NCBI GenBank assembly: GCA_938074045.1
Contig: CALJGI010000009.1
Span: 62,001-126,000, forward strand
Direction of reading: 5' to 3'
From: an uncultured Halieaceae bacterium
GTDB lineage: Bacteria > Pseudomonadota > Gammaproteobacteria > Pseudomonadales > Halieaceae
DNA length: 64,000 nt
How positions within the stretch are numbered: the stretch's first letter is position 1; every line of letters begins with the position of its first letter. Below the pieces are notes generated by a model. That model did no database searches. It was not told the origin of the DNA and saw nothing but the letters and a program-made list of their open reading frames with translations. The translations under genes were made by a program, and so were the position numbers. Positions 27,275 to 36,346 of the stretch are shown here, in pieces.

Positions 27275-28862
27275 AAAGCATATCGACGTAGGCTTTTTCG
27301 ATCTCCGCCAGGCCAGCGATGTCGCTGCCCTCGGCCGGCTCTATCACGTAGTACTCGTTGGGCGCGTGCGCGCCACTGCCATGTCCCAGCCCCGCTGGCA
27401 GCAAGGGTAAACCAAGTCGCTCTGTGAACTGATAAAACGGCGCACTGCCGGGAAGCCGGGGGTTCACGGTAGGCGGTTCAGTGTACTTGTTAACAACCTG
27501 AATGACCGATTGCACCAACGCGGTTTCCACCGAAGTCTGCGCTGCCGGGTATGCACCCAGCTTACGCAACACAATATCTTCATAACCCTGGGCATCCAGA
27601 TGTGCGCGAATCTTCGCCAGTTGCTTGTCCGGGTCCTGGCCGTAGGGCATGCGCGTATCAATCTTTGCCGTCGCCATATGCGGCAGAATAGTTTTGGTGC
27701 CGGGACCGGTATATCCGCCCCAGATACCGTCGATATTCAGTGACGGGGTATAAATCGCCTCAACGATCGCATCACGACCTGTAAGATCATCTATCCACTG
27801 GTCAACATCAAACAATCCCTGCATCACCTCGTCGTTCCAGGTGGCAGCCAGACCGTTGATCAGGCGCTGCTCCTCGTCGGTAGGTGGACGAACATCCTCA
27901 TAGAAACCCGGTACCAATACAGTATTGCCGTCTTCACTGGTCAGCGTGGAAAGAGCTTGCACCAAACGCCAGACAGGCGAATCCGCCAGCACCTTGTAGG
28001 AGCCGTGTATTTCTGCAGATCTTGGTCCGCCCCATCTTCCACCAGTCGCCTCCGCCTCGAAATATACAATCCCCTTCACTCCAAGAATCATGGTGGTCTT
28101 GCCATTCGGGCTTTGTCCGGACATGGGGAACAATACACCATCAGCCGTTCGCAGGCGTTCCTCGTAGGCGTCAACAATCTGCGGATAATGTGGTGATCCC
28201 AACTCTTCCTCACCCTCAGCCGTAATCATCAGGTTCACCGGCAGCTTGCCCTCGGTGGCGATGATCGACTGTAAGGCATTGAGAAACGCCCGCTGCGGGC
28301 CCTTCTGATTAGTCGCGCCGCGGGCCATAAGAACCTTTCCCAGTGGGCGCTGGACGATATTGGCCTCGAAAGGTGGTGAGTCCCAGTCCTCGGGGTCAAC
28401 GGGCTGCACGTCATACATCATATACACCACCAGCGTCTTGTCGGCGCCGGCATCATAATATCCCCACACACCCGGGTGGCCATCGGTCTCCACCAACTCT
28501 GCCTCCTGAAAACCCAGGTCCACAAAATCCTGTCGCACCATCTCCGCCATTGCGCGCACCCCTACGTTCTGTGCGCTGATGGAGGGCTGTCGCATCCAGC
28601 GCTGCAGCTCACCGATATGAGCTTCAAGGTTCGCATCAATATGCGCATATACCGCATCATGGGATCCTGAATAGGCAGGAATAGTCGCCGAATCAAAAAC
28701 AGCATCGGTAGTGATACTGAATTTGGGGCGAGCTACCTCCGCAGGCTGCTCGACGGCAGCATTTGGCACCATGGGTTCAACGGCAGATTCCTGTGCGCAG
28801 GCAAAGAGCGCAAATGGAAAAACAAACAACGCTGCAAGTTGCAGATTCAAGCCAGATTTCAT
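27258..28862 (-). CDS. M20-family lipoprotein hydrolase with altered zinc site
   Basis: 534 residues from ATG 28862, preceded by GGAG. A lipoprotein signal ends LFACAQE (Cys22), so it is exported and anchored. The fold is that of M20 dipeptidases: AEGEEELGS (catalytic Glu pair), a lid domain with IWGGYTGPGTKTILP, and GHGSGAHAPNEYY with the last zinc His. Two usual ligands differ: the His of the GHYDVQP motif is Met here (YMMYDVQP), and the expected Asp near VLFPMSGQ is also Met. The metal site may therefore be single or different. The serine hydrolase gene overlaps its end. Confidence 0.85.
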   Translation of the reverse strand: MKSGLNLQLAALFVFPFALFACAQESAVEPMVPNAAVEQPAEVARPKFSITTDAVFDSATIPAYSGSHDAVYAHIDANLEAHIGELQRWMRQPSISAQNVGVRAMAEMVRQDFVDLGFQEAELVETDGHPGVWGYYDAGADKTLVVYMMYDVQPVDPEDWDSPPFEANIVQRPLGKVLMARGATNQKGPQRAFLNALQSIIATEGKLPVNLMITAEGEEELGSPHYPQIVDAYEERLRTADGVLFPMSGQSPNGKTTMILGVKGIVYFEAEATGGRWGGPRSAEIHGSYKVLADSPVWRLVQALSTLTSEDGNTVLVPGFYEDVRPPTDEEQRLINGLAATWNDEVMQGLFDVDQWIDDLTGRDAIVEAIYTPSLNIDGIWGGYTGPGTKTILPHMATAKIDTRMPYGQDPDKQLAKIRAHLDAQGYEDIVLRKLGAYPAAQTSVETALVQSVIQVVNKYTEPPTVNPRLPGSAPFYQFTERLGLPLLPAGLGHGSGAHAPNEYYVIEPAEGSDIAGLAEIEKAYVDMLYALGQ

Positions 28863-29057
28863 AGCTATCTTTCTCCAGGACAATAAACCAGACAGCAAAA
28901 TGGTAAACGATCTGCCATGGTGCCTGCCATGGCAATGACAAGTTAAATATCGACACCACTCCAATTGGGACCAGAACACAAAAACCTGGAAAAGTATCGG
29001 GCAGACTAACTTCGGCCAAAGTCACCGCAGCTATTATTATCAGCCTATGCGCACTAA

Positions 29058-29815
29058 ATGAAAGCGCCATCAATGGCCGATAACGCCCAGTCTGATTTAA
29101 TCGGACAAACAACACCCGTGGTCGACTCTGCACCCGGCTTTGAAGCACTGCTGGAAATCTTCTCTCGATTCAACGACTTCTCGCCTCTTCTGCGACTGAC
29201 AATTGCCGGCGGCGTGATTGCAGGCTCTCTACTGCTTATGTTGCTGCTTCGCCACTTGATCGGGCGACGCATCCGACATTTGGACGCGATTCCCGAAGAG
29301 AGCTTTCGCCCATTGCGCTGGCAATCGCAGGACCTGCTCTCCACCGTCGAGATGAAAAACTTGTGGCTGGGTTTCTGGCGTGCCGTGGGATGGTTGGTAT
29401 CTTTGATGTGCGGTGTAGGTGCGGTGTAGGTGCACTGTTTGGCCTGCTTGTCAGTAACAACGTAAACGTGAGTCTGGCGATGCAGTTAATCGCTACAATC
29501 TTCTCTATCTTGCACTACTTGTGGACAGGTTTTGTAGGGTATCTACCGAGTCTGCTTACTATTGTGGTCATCGTGCTGGTTGGACGATTTATTTTAAAAC
29601 TCGTGCCAGCCATTTTTCACAGCATCAAAAGCCGGAGGATCTTTCCCTAACTGCCCGGCCACAGCTCCCCCCCCCCTTTCAGGGCATTTCAATTTCGTGG
29701 GGGTGTTGGTATCCCTGGGATCAACCACAGCGATAGCCAACATCATTGCTGGCATCGTTCTCACTTACACACGAGCCTTTCAGGTGGGCGATCAGGTAGC
29801 GGTCAGCAATTTCCT
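29058..29815 (+). pseudogene. Decayed MscS-type mechanosensitive channel
   Basis: Several frames together spell a small-conductance mechanosensitive channel: membrane helices in the first frame (LLRLTIAGGVIAGSLLLMLLL, up to 29429), more in a second (LTIVVIVLVGRFILKLVPAIF), and the pore/beta-domain entrance in a third (SLGSTTAIANIIAGIVLTYTRAF, about 29715-29790). The first break is an 11-base tandem duplication at 29408-29429; removing one copy restores MCGVGALFGLL. A run of ten C (29667-29676) lies near a missing internal segment and a further frame change. The 3-prime end is cut off at the neighbouring M20 gene. It cannot make a working channel. Confidence 0.8.
29408..29429. repeat. 11-base tandem duplication inside the MscS gene
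   Basis: GTGCGGTGTAG occurs twice without a gap (29408-29418 and 29419-29429). Deleting one copy restores the channel reading frame through this point, so the duplication is an inactivating mutation, probably from replication slippage. Confidence 0.85.
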
Positions 29816-29820
29816 GTTTG

Positions 29821-31134
29821 CTAGCGGGCCATTAACTCCATCAAGGCGACTACCGTAGATTCAACCCCTCTGGTTACAGCAGGCTGCGGTGAAATCTTAA
29901 ACAATGGCGAGTGATGACTGGGTACCGGAGCACCGCCGGCTGCTTCGACATCAAACGCCTCCTGGGGGGTGCCGCCAATAGACCAGTAAACACTGCGGAT
30001 ATCGGGGTCAACGGAAAAGAACGGAAAGTCCTCTGCCCCCATGCCCTTGGTAGGAATATCCACTACCACCTTGTCACCGATCTCCTTTCCCCATGCCTGT
30101 TTCAGGCGCCTGGCAAGGGTTGGATCGTTAATGGTGGGCGGTACGCTTTCCTCGGAAACAATCACCTCGGGCAATTTATCTTCGGGCAGGCCAGCGACGC
30201 GCCCCATATTCTCTGCAATGCGTTTGATGCCAGTCAGCAGCAGGTCTCGCGTTTGATTGCTGGTGTTCCTGACGGTTAACTGCAAATGTGCACGATCGGA
30301 AATAATATTGTGCTTGGTGCCGGCGTGGAAGGACCCCACTGTAACCACACCCGGATCACGCGGTGACAATTCACGTGCGACCAGGGTTTGCAGCGCTAAC
30401 ACAATCTGGCTGCCCAGCACGATGGGGTCCTTGCCCCGGTGTGGGTGAGCGCCATGGCTGCCTACGCCATGAATAATAATATCCACGGTATCTGCCCCGG
30501 CGTAGGGGCTGCCCTCGGAAACATTAATCAGGCCTGCGACATCATTGCCCTGCACGTGAAAGGCCAGCGCATAATCCGGCGTTCCAAACCGCCCCCAGAT
30601 ATCGTCTTCCTTCATCGCCTTGGCGCCAATGACACGCTCCTCCGCGGGTTGAACAACCAGCATCAAAGTTCCCTTCCACGCGTCTTTGTTCGCCGACATA
30701 TGGCGGGCAGTGCCTACCAGGCTGGTGATATGCACATCGTGACCACAGGCGTGCATGACATATACCGTATTGCCGGTTATCGGGTCGGTTTGTTGCGCTC
30801 TCGATGCATTCTCAAGCCCTGACTTCTCCTCCACCGGCAGACCATCCATATCGGCTCGCATCATCACCAGGGGGCCATCACCGTTTTTCATGATGGCGAC
30901 TACGCCGGTACCACCAACCGCTTCAGTGACGTCAAAGCCCGCAGACCTCAACTCCTTTGCCATCCGCGCCGCGGTTTTGGTTTCAACGGTAGAGAGTTCG
31001 GGGTTGCGGTGAAAATGGTCAAACAGACCGGCAAGATAGCTGTCGTAATCCTTTTGAATAGCATCACTGAGCCCACCTCCCAGTGCGGAAGCAGAAAAGA
31101 GAACGGCGAATATACTCGAAGCAATTTTTAACAT
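29821..31134 (-). CDS. Exported M20 amidohydrolase (IAA-amino acid hydrolase type)
   Basis: 437 residues with a cleavable signal peptide (MLKIASSIFAVLFSASALGGG). Active-site motifs of the M20D amidohydrolases are present: MMRADMDGLPVEE, MHACGHDVHITSLVG (zinc ligands), VQPAEERVIGAKAM with catalytic Glu, and GVGSHGAHPHRGKDP in the lid domain. It should remove N-acyl groups or hydrolyse amino-acid conjugates in the periplasm. All usual metal ligands appear intact, unlike the other M20 protein at 27258-28862. It lies 87 bases after the cyclase pair on the same strand and could be co-transcribed, though a link to signalling is not evident. Confidence 0.92.
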   Translation of the reverse strand: MLKIASSIFAVLFSASALGGGLSDAIQKDYDSYLAGLFDHFHRNPELSTVETKTAARMAKELRSAGFDVTEAVGGTGVVAIMKNGDGPLVMMRADMDGLPVEEKSGLENASRAQQTDPITGNTVYVMHACGHDVHITSLVGTARHMSANKDAWKGTLMLVVQPAEERVIGAKAMKEDDIWGRFGTPDYALAFHVQGNDVAGLINVSEGSPYAGADTVDIIIHGVGSHGAHPHRGKDPIVLGSQIVLALQTLVARELSPRDPGVVTVGSFHAGTKHNIISDRAHLQLTVRNTSNQTRDLLLTGIKRIAENMGRVAGLPEDKLPEVIVSEESVPPTINDPTLARRLKQAWGKEIGDKVVVDIPTKGMGAEDFPFFSVDPDIRSVYWSIGGTPQEAFDVEAAGGAPVPSHHSPLFKISPQPAVTRGVESTVVALMELMAR

Positions 31135-31221
31135 GATGCACCCGTAATAGTTATTACAAACAGTGTATGAAAATAGGCGTCAATTGCCTAGCGGTAGCGA
31201 AGCGAGGTCTGCAGGATGGCA

Positions 31222-32981
31222 CTACTTCTTTGTCAACTCCCACACACCATCCCAGTTATCTCCCAGATTGACGTTTGACAGAGAATCGAGACGCTCGATC
31301 AAGGACCGTGCCGGCCCATCCTTTGCATCCAATGCGAGACATTCCTCAAAACGCGCCCTGGCAAGTTCCCAGTCCTGATTGCGATAATGCAGAAGTCCAT
31401 CCTCATATATGTCGCGCAGTTTCAACGTCGGCGCAGCAGTTTCACCCCGGATGCCCAAGAGTTCGTATATCCGCACTGGCTCTTCCTTGCCCACTACCTG
31501 AATCATATCAATCTCTCGTGTTTCCATTTCGTCGGCGATCATTGAGCGCGTCTCTTCGACAATGAGACAACACACCCCGTAAATCTTACACGCCCCCTTT
31601 AATCTGGACGCGATGTTCACTGTGTCACCCAGAACGGCATAGGACATTGATTGCTGCGAACCCATGTTACCGACCACCACCGGGCCGGTGGAGACACCCA
31701 CATAAATATTCAACGATGAAACATCTACCGCTTCTTCGAAATCGCTTTGCAGACGCTTATGTAAGTCATCGACTGTTCGTAATTGCTCCAGCACAGCCTT
31801 GCAAGCCATTGTGGCGTGGGCTGATTCAGCGTTAAAGGGCGGCCCCCAAAATGACATGACCATTGAATCAATATACTTATCGATAACACCCTTATGCTTC
31901 GTGACCGGGGTTGATAGCGCTGTCAGGCAATCGTTAATCAGACGCACCAGGTCAACTGGGGCCAGCGCATCAACTTGCAGCGAGTGGAAATCGAATTCCG
32001 TAAAGACCACTGTCATTTCTTCTTTGGCACCACCGGTTTCCAGTGAATCATCACCATCCATCAAATTTTCGACGACCCTGGGGTCAACGTATTTACCAAA
32101 GGTGCTTTTGATTTTATCCGTTAAGATGAGCTCGTCCACCATCCCGCCGAAGGACTCTGCCAATTCACCAATTTCATCATTGGAAGTTACCTCGACAGCA
32201 ACATCAAGGTCTCCCCCACCAACCCGACGCATGTCCTCCATCAATTTGTGCATCGGCCGGACCAGCCCAAGGGTCAAGACAAAGGAATACAAAAGGCCCA
32301 CTACGACAGCAAGGCCAGTCACTATGGAGTTAACTCGCAGCAGCGTCTGTTGCTGTGCTCGGGTAGCCGCCATAGCAGAACGATTGATCTCTTGAAAAAC
32401 AGTCCGAATTGAGTGGATCTCATTATCAAATAGTGACTCGATCTCACGCAGCCGAACACGCTGCTGCGTCGCCAAGAGCGTGTCTCCGTTATCAAGGGCG
32501 GAAACAAGCTCATGACTAATACTCGACACTGCCCAAACTGACTACTCAGGTCAGCGAGCCGAGGTTGCAATCGCGTGAACTGCTGCCGCCGTGAATCGTC
32601 TTCCAACTCGTCAATCGCATCGTCAGTTAACAGCGAAGCGCTAGTCAGACTCTCGCGACCGGTTCGCCTGATCGTTTCAAAAGTAATGAGCTCTTTATCG
32701 ATGGCATCCCTATTGAGAATACGGTCTGCATATAGCCGACCTATTCGTTCGATGTGAACTTCCTGATTCAGGCTCTGTAGTCGCACATCGGTAATCTGAT
32801 TGGAGATTGGAATGAGGTAATCGTTTAATTGAGAAACCTGCGCCTTGATATCATGCAATCTTGCAGAACTGATATAGGCAACGAAGATCAACAGCAACAG
32901 TAAACTCGTGGCGATTGAAAATATCTTTACACCCAGAGATACTCTGAGTCCGGCTTGTGGCCTGGCACGATCTAACGTCAT
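31222..32981 (-). CDS. Class III cyclase homologue, C2-like half (metal Asp lost); frameshifted
   Basis: Two frames make one membrane cyclase of about 586 residues. Start ATG 32981 has GGAG upstream and overlaps the previous gene as ATGA. Order: TM1, periplasmic helical sensor, TM2, HAMP (LVRPMHKLMEDMRRVGGGDLD), linker DKIKSTFGKYVDP, cyclase domain, TPR-like tail ending NWDGVWEL. A one-base loss near 32535 splits the sensor; a GTG at 32529 could restart translation in the second frame. Counting from that GTG, metal-binding Asp positions are Glu178 (VVFTEFDF) and Ser222 (KYIDSMV), while transition-state Asn305 and Arg309 (GDTVNIASR) and Lys218 remain. This matches mammalian C2 halves. Probably inactive alone. 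Confidence 0.82.
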
Positions 32982-35177
32982 AGCCACGCTCCGTCCCAGT
33001 CAGATTCCGGCGGCTTCGCGCGCAACACTTGCACTCTATGCAAGAGTACCCTGCTGGGCCCGTCCTCCGGACAAAGCTCTAGACAGGTATTGAAAGACTG
33101 CTCAGCATCGCTCCAGGACTGTTCCCAATACTGCGCCATACCCTGCTCAAAAACATCACGTAACTCTGCTTGATCCGCCGGCAGCTCGCCCTTGATGCTA
33201 AGCAGCTCAAATACCGACATCAACTGATCAGCCCCATTGACTCGGATGCGGTCGACGAGACGTGTTTCAATACGGTTACCGGCCAACTCTCGGGTTGATT
33301 CCGAAATAAGAATACGTGTACCGAAAACCTTGTTCATCCCCTCTAAGGTCTCCGCCAAGGTCGTCGTGTCGCCATAGACAGTGAAGGATCGAAAGTCCTC
33401 TGAGCCAATGTCACCGGCAAGAACATTCCCCGTTGCAATACCAATTCTGATATTCAGTGGAGGCAGGTTTTTACGAATACCAAGTAAATCGGGCAGACGT
33501 CGGCGCATGATCTCCAGTTGTCTGAACTGCTCAAGGGCGGCTCTACAGGCCAGTGTCGCATGATCCTTTTCACCGGAAAAAGGAGGCCCCCAGAATGCCA
33601 CAACCGCATCACCGATAAACTTATCGATAACACCATCCAACTCCAGAATGGGTTCTGACGACAGCGTCAGGTACTCGTTGACGAGAGTTACCAGTCCGCC
33701 AGGTGTCAGGAATTCACTGATACCGCTGAATTTCTCGATATCAGAGAAAAGCACTGTCATGTCTTTCCGCTCAACCCGCTCGCGCGAAGCAGCGCCGGAC
33801 CGAAGCATCCTATCCACTATGCGCGGATCGACAAAATGCCCGAAAGTGGCTCTGATCCTGTCCTTTTCCTGAATTCCCGCCACCATCGAATTAAAGTATT
33901 CGCTGAGTTTGCCGACCTCGTCTGTCGTTGCTATGGGAACATTAACGTCCAGGTTACCCCGCTTTACTTCAGTGGTCGCAGACAGCAGCCTATTCAGTGG
34001 TTTCATCAGTCCGCTGGTTACAAACCAGGCAATCAGTAGCCCGGTGGATATGGCAACGATGACGACTGCCCAACTGATTCGAATAGTGCCCTGTTCCTCT
34101 AGCTCAATCTTTGCGACGGAGCTTTGTACCAGTAATGCGATCAGCGAGAATGCCGCATCCAAATCTCGATTTAACTCAGTTTGTTCCTTGGCCAGGTCGT
34201 CCTGTAACAGTTCAGCCTCAGCTTTGGTTTCCTCATGCAGCATCTGGATAATGGCAAGCGCCCGATCGAACAAGTCAGCGTGGTCTTTTTCTACGGCCGA
34301 CAGCTCGGACTTTATTGGAAGAAAATCTACCGCACTCAGTTGATTTGCCAGCGTATCCAGTGAGTTGTAAGAATTAGTGATGGCGGGCAGTTGACCATTC
34401 GCGTCATGTTGCACGGAGGTTTGTTCTTTTAACGGAGAGTTTCCAGCACCTTCAGTGCCCGGGCCGTGACTGTTGTCCGACGACTCGAACCTCGAAACGT
34501 CTCCAGCTTTCTCAGGAATATGGTGTTGTAGCGTTTGCTCAACAGTGATCAAGCTCAATCGCACTGGCGCAACATCCGCAAGGTCGTGCACTTCCTCCAC
34601 ATCGATTACACTCTGATTAGACTGTGATATCGACTGCGACAATCGCTTCTGCGCCGCGTCCAACGCGTCCTGTAGTTCCCGAGTACGCTGCTTGGTGTCC
34701 TTTCTCACATAGCGAATGATTTTTTTTCGCCTGTGAATCAATATCGATGTGTTCCTTCCTGATATCACCTAGACGGGTCTTCACTTCGGATAACTCGGCG
34801 ATTTCGGCTTTGCTATCTACGCGACCAATTGCGCTGTCTGAACTTTGGATAGCGGCGGCGATATCCTCGGCTATCAGCGTCGTGTAGCCCTCAAATTCAC
34901 GCAGTTCATGCGCGAGCACATCAAGATCCAGCGGTGCAACCTCGTAGATACTCCAGATTCGTTCAAGGTGAACATGCTGGGCAAGAATGCTGATGCTGAT
35001 ATTGGCGACTCGATCTCGCAGAGGAGCAAGATAGTCGGCAATGTCCTCCATTTCGCCGGACACCCGCGTGACCCGATCATAGGTGAAAAGGCTCAACCCG
35101 ATGAGTAAGGCCAACATGCTCAACGAAAGCGCAAATATTTTCGCGGCAATCGGGACCCTAAATTGCATCGTTCTCAT
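32978..35177 (-). CDS. Class III cyclase homologue, C1-like half (Asn/Arg lost); frameshifted
   Basis: About 732 residues across two frames. Start ATG 35177 follows GAGG. Order: TM1, long periplasmic helical sensor with a Ser/Gly-rich insert, TM2 (ISWAVVIVAISTGLLIAWFV), HAMP, linker DRIRATFGHFVDP, cyclase domain, TPR-like tail ending SDWDGAWL. An A8 run (T8 at 34720-34727) has one base too many and separates the frames. Counting from the downstream frame start at 34768, metal-binding Asp343 (FSDIEKF) and Asp387 (IGDAVV) are intact and 44 residues apart, but the Asn and Arg positions are Thr470 and Thr474 (GDTTTLAET). This matches mammalian C1 halves and complements the next gene. Confidence 0.82.
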
Positions 35178-35229
35178 CGCAAACCTCAAATGGAGTTAGA
35201 ACAAGTTAACTCAAAGGTCTGGTGAAAAT

Positions 35230-36126
35230 CTATCTGTCAGAACAAATCCAGCTGGAATTTGCCCTAGTCAACACTTCCGCTGTGTTGATAATTTCCTCTC
35301 TAAACGCCAACAATCCGTTTTCCAATATCGCTCTGACGACATGAATTTTCATCGCCTCTGAACCGAAATTGTTGTAGTACAAAAACATATTTGTGTCGTT
35401 GAGTGTATTGCAACTTGAAAGCGAACCATTCTTGTACTGAGTGAAGGTATGCTTGTGGTACAAATCCGTCGATCTCATTATCGACAACTGATGAGTATGT
35501 CCGCAAAAAGCATGCTCGATATTGTTCTCGCGAATAAACTCAACCACAAGCCGGGAATTGAATAGGGGATCTGAGTCCGTATCCAGAATAGAGTGATGAT
35601 TCAGAAGAATAATTCTGTCGAAGTTCGCCCGTGCAATTAAGTGCGAAAGTGTCCTTAGCATTTCCGGGTCTACAAAGCCGTTGTCCTCATAAAGTGAATT
35701 TGAGTCAAGACATACCAATAGAAAAGACTCTCCATCTATCGAGATGTTCTTCAGAAAGTTGATGTCGGTAAAGGTGTCCTTGATGCCACTTACGTTCTCG
35801 TCCAGGAAAATATCCTTCTTCCGACAGTTGTCACGGTTCAGTGGACGGATAACCTCCACGTCTTCGATGTAATGCCGAAAATAGTCCGCGCTGCGCATAT
35901 TGCGTTTGTCATGATTTCCAGGGATGGAGACAACATGCGGACAATCAATTGCCCTCAAGAAGCTTCCGGCCGCCTCAAACTCGATTTCAAGCGCATCCGT
36001 CGTGTTGTCACCCGTATTTATGACAATATCGGCCGGATAGCTGTTCAACTTATCCAACAGCAGCTCATTCCGCCCCAACCAGTGGCGAGGGCCAAAGTGC
36101 ATATCTGAAATGTGTAGCAGGTTCAT
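35230..36126 (-). CDS. Calcineurin-like phosphodiesterase, CpdA type
   Basis: 298 residues with all class III cyclic-nucleotide phosphodiesterase/metallophosphoesterase motifs: ISDMHFG (Asp8, His10), INTGDNTTD (Asp40), SIPGNHDK (Asn71, His72), ILLNHHS and FCGHTHQ. These bind two metals and are shared with CpdA (cAMP phosphodiesterase). No signal peptide, so it is cytoplasmic. It is the first gene of the minus-strand unit, 52 bases before the C1-like cyclase, which strongly suggests that it degrades the nucleotide made by the cyclase pair. Another substrate is possible, because this superfamily is broad. Its base composition looks more AT-rich than its neighbours. Confidence 0.87.
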   Translation of the reverse strand: MNLLHISDMHFGPRHWLGRNELLLDKLNSYPADIVINTGDNTTDALEIEFEAAGSFLRAIDCPHVVSIPGNHDKRNMRSADYFRHYIEDVEVIRPLNRDNCRKKDIFLDENVSGIKDTFTDINFLKNISIDGESFLLVCLDSNSLYEDNGFVDPEMLRTLSHLIARANFDRIILLNHHSILDTDSDPLFNSRLVVEFIRENNIEHAFCGHTHQLSIMRSTDLYHKHTFTQYKNGSLSSCNTLNDTNMFLYYNNFGSEAMKIHVVRAILENGLLAFREEIINTAEVLTRANSSWICSDR

Positions 36127-36346
36127 GGGTGTTTAGTATGTATACCTTCCGCTGGCTGCTGATTTTTGTCCAACAATGAACAATTGGTTGAATCGTGTTC
36201 TGATCTGGCACCAAAAATCCCAGAGTCATGGCGACGATGGACGAAGAGTACTCCGATACTGGAACAATAGCGCGTGTTGAGGACAAAAGGTGATTAGTGA
36301 GACTTGGAAGATTGCCCGTCGGCCAATCAGCGCCGTGAATCTGTTG

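Noticed and set aside
29661-29680. C10 run as a structural or regulatory element
   Set aside because: It lies inside the decayed MscS gene and is most simply a by-product of decay or slippage.
34715-34735. Programmed -1 ribosomal frameshift at the A-rich heptamer
   Set aside because: The downstream cyclase frame is reached by a +1 (or loss of one A), so a classical -1 slip would not join the two frames.
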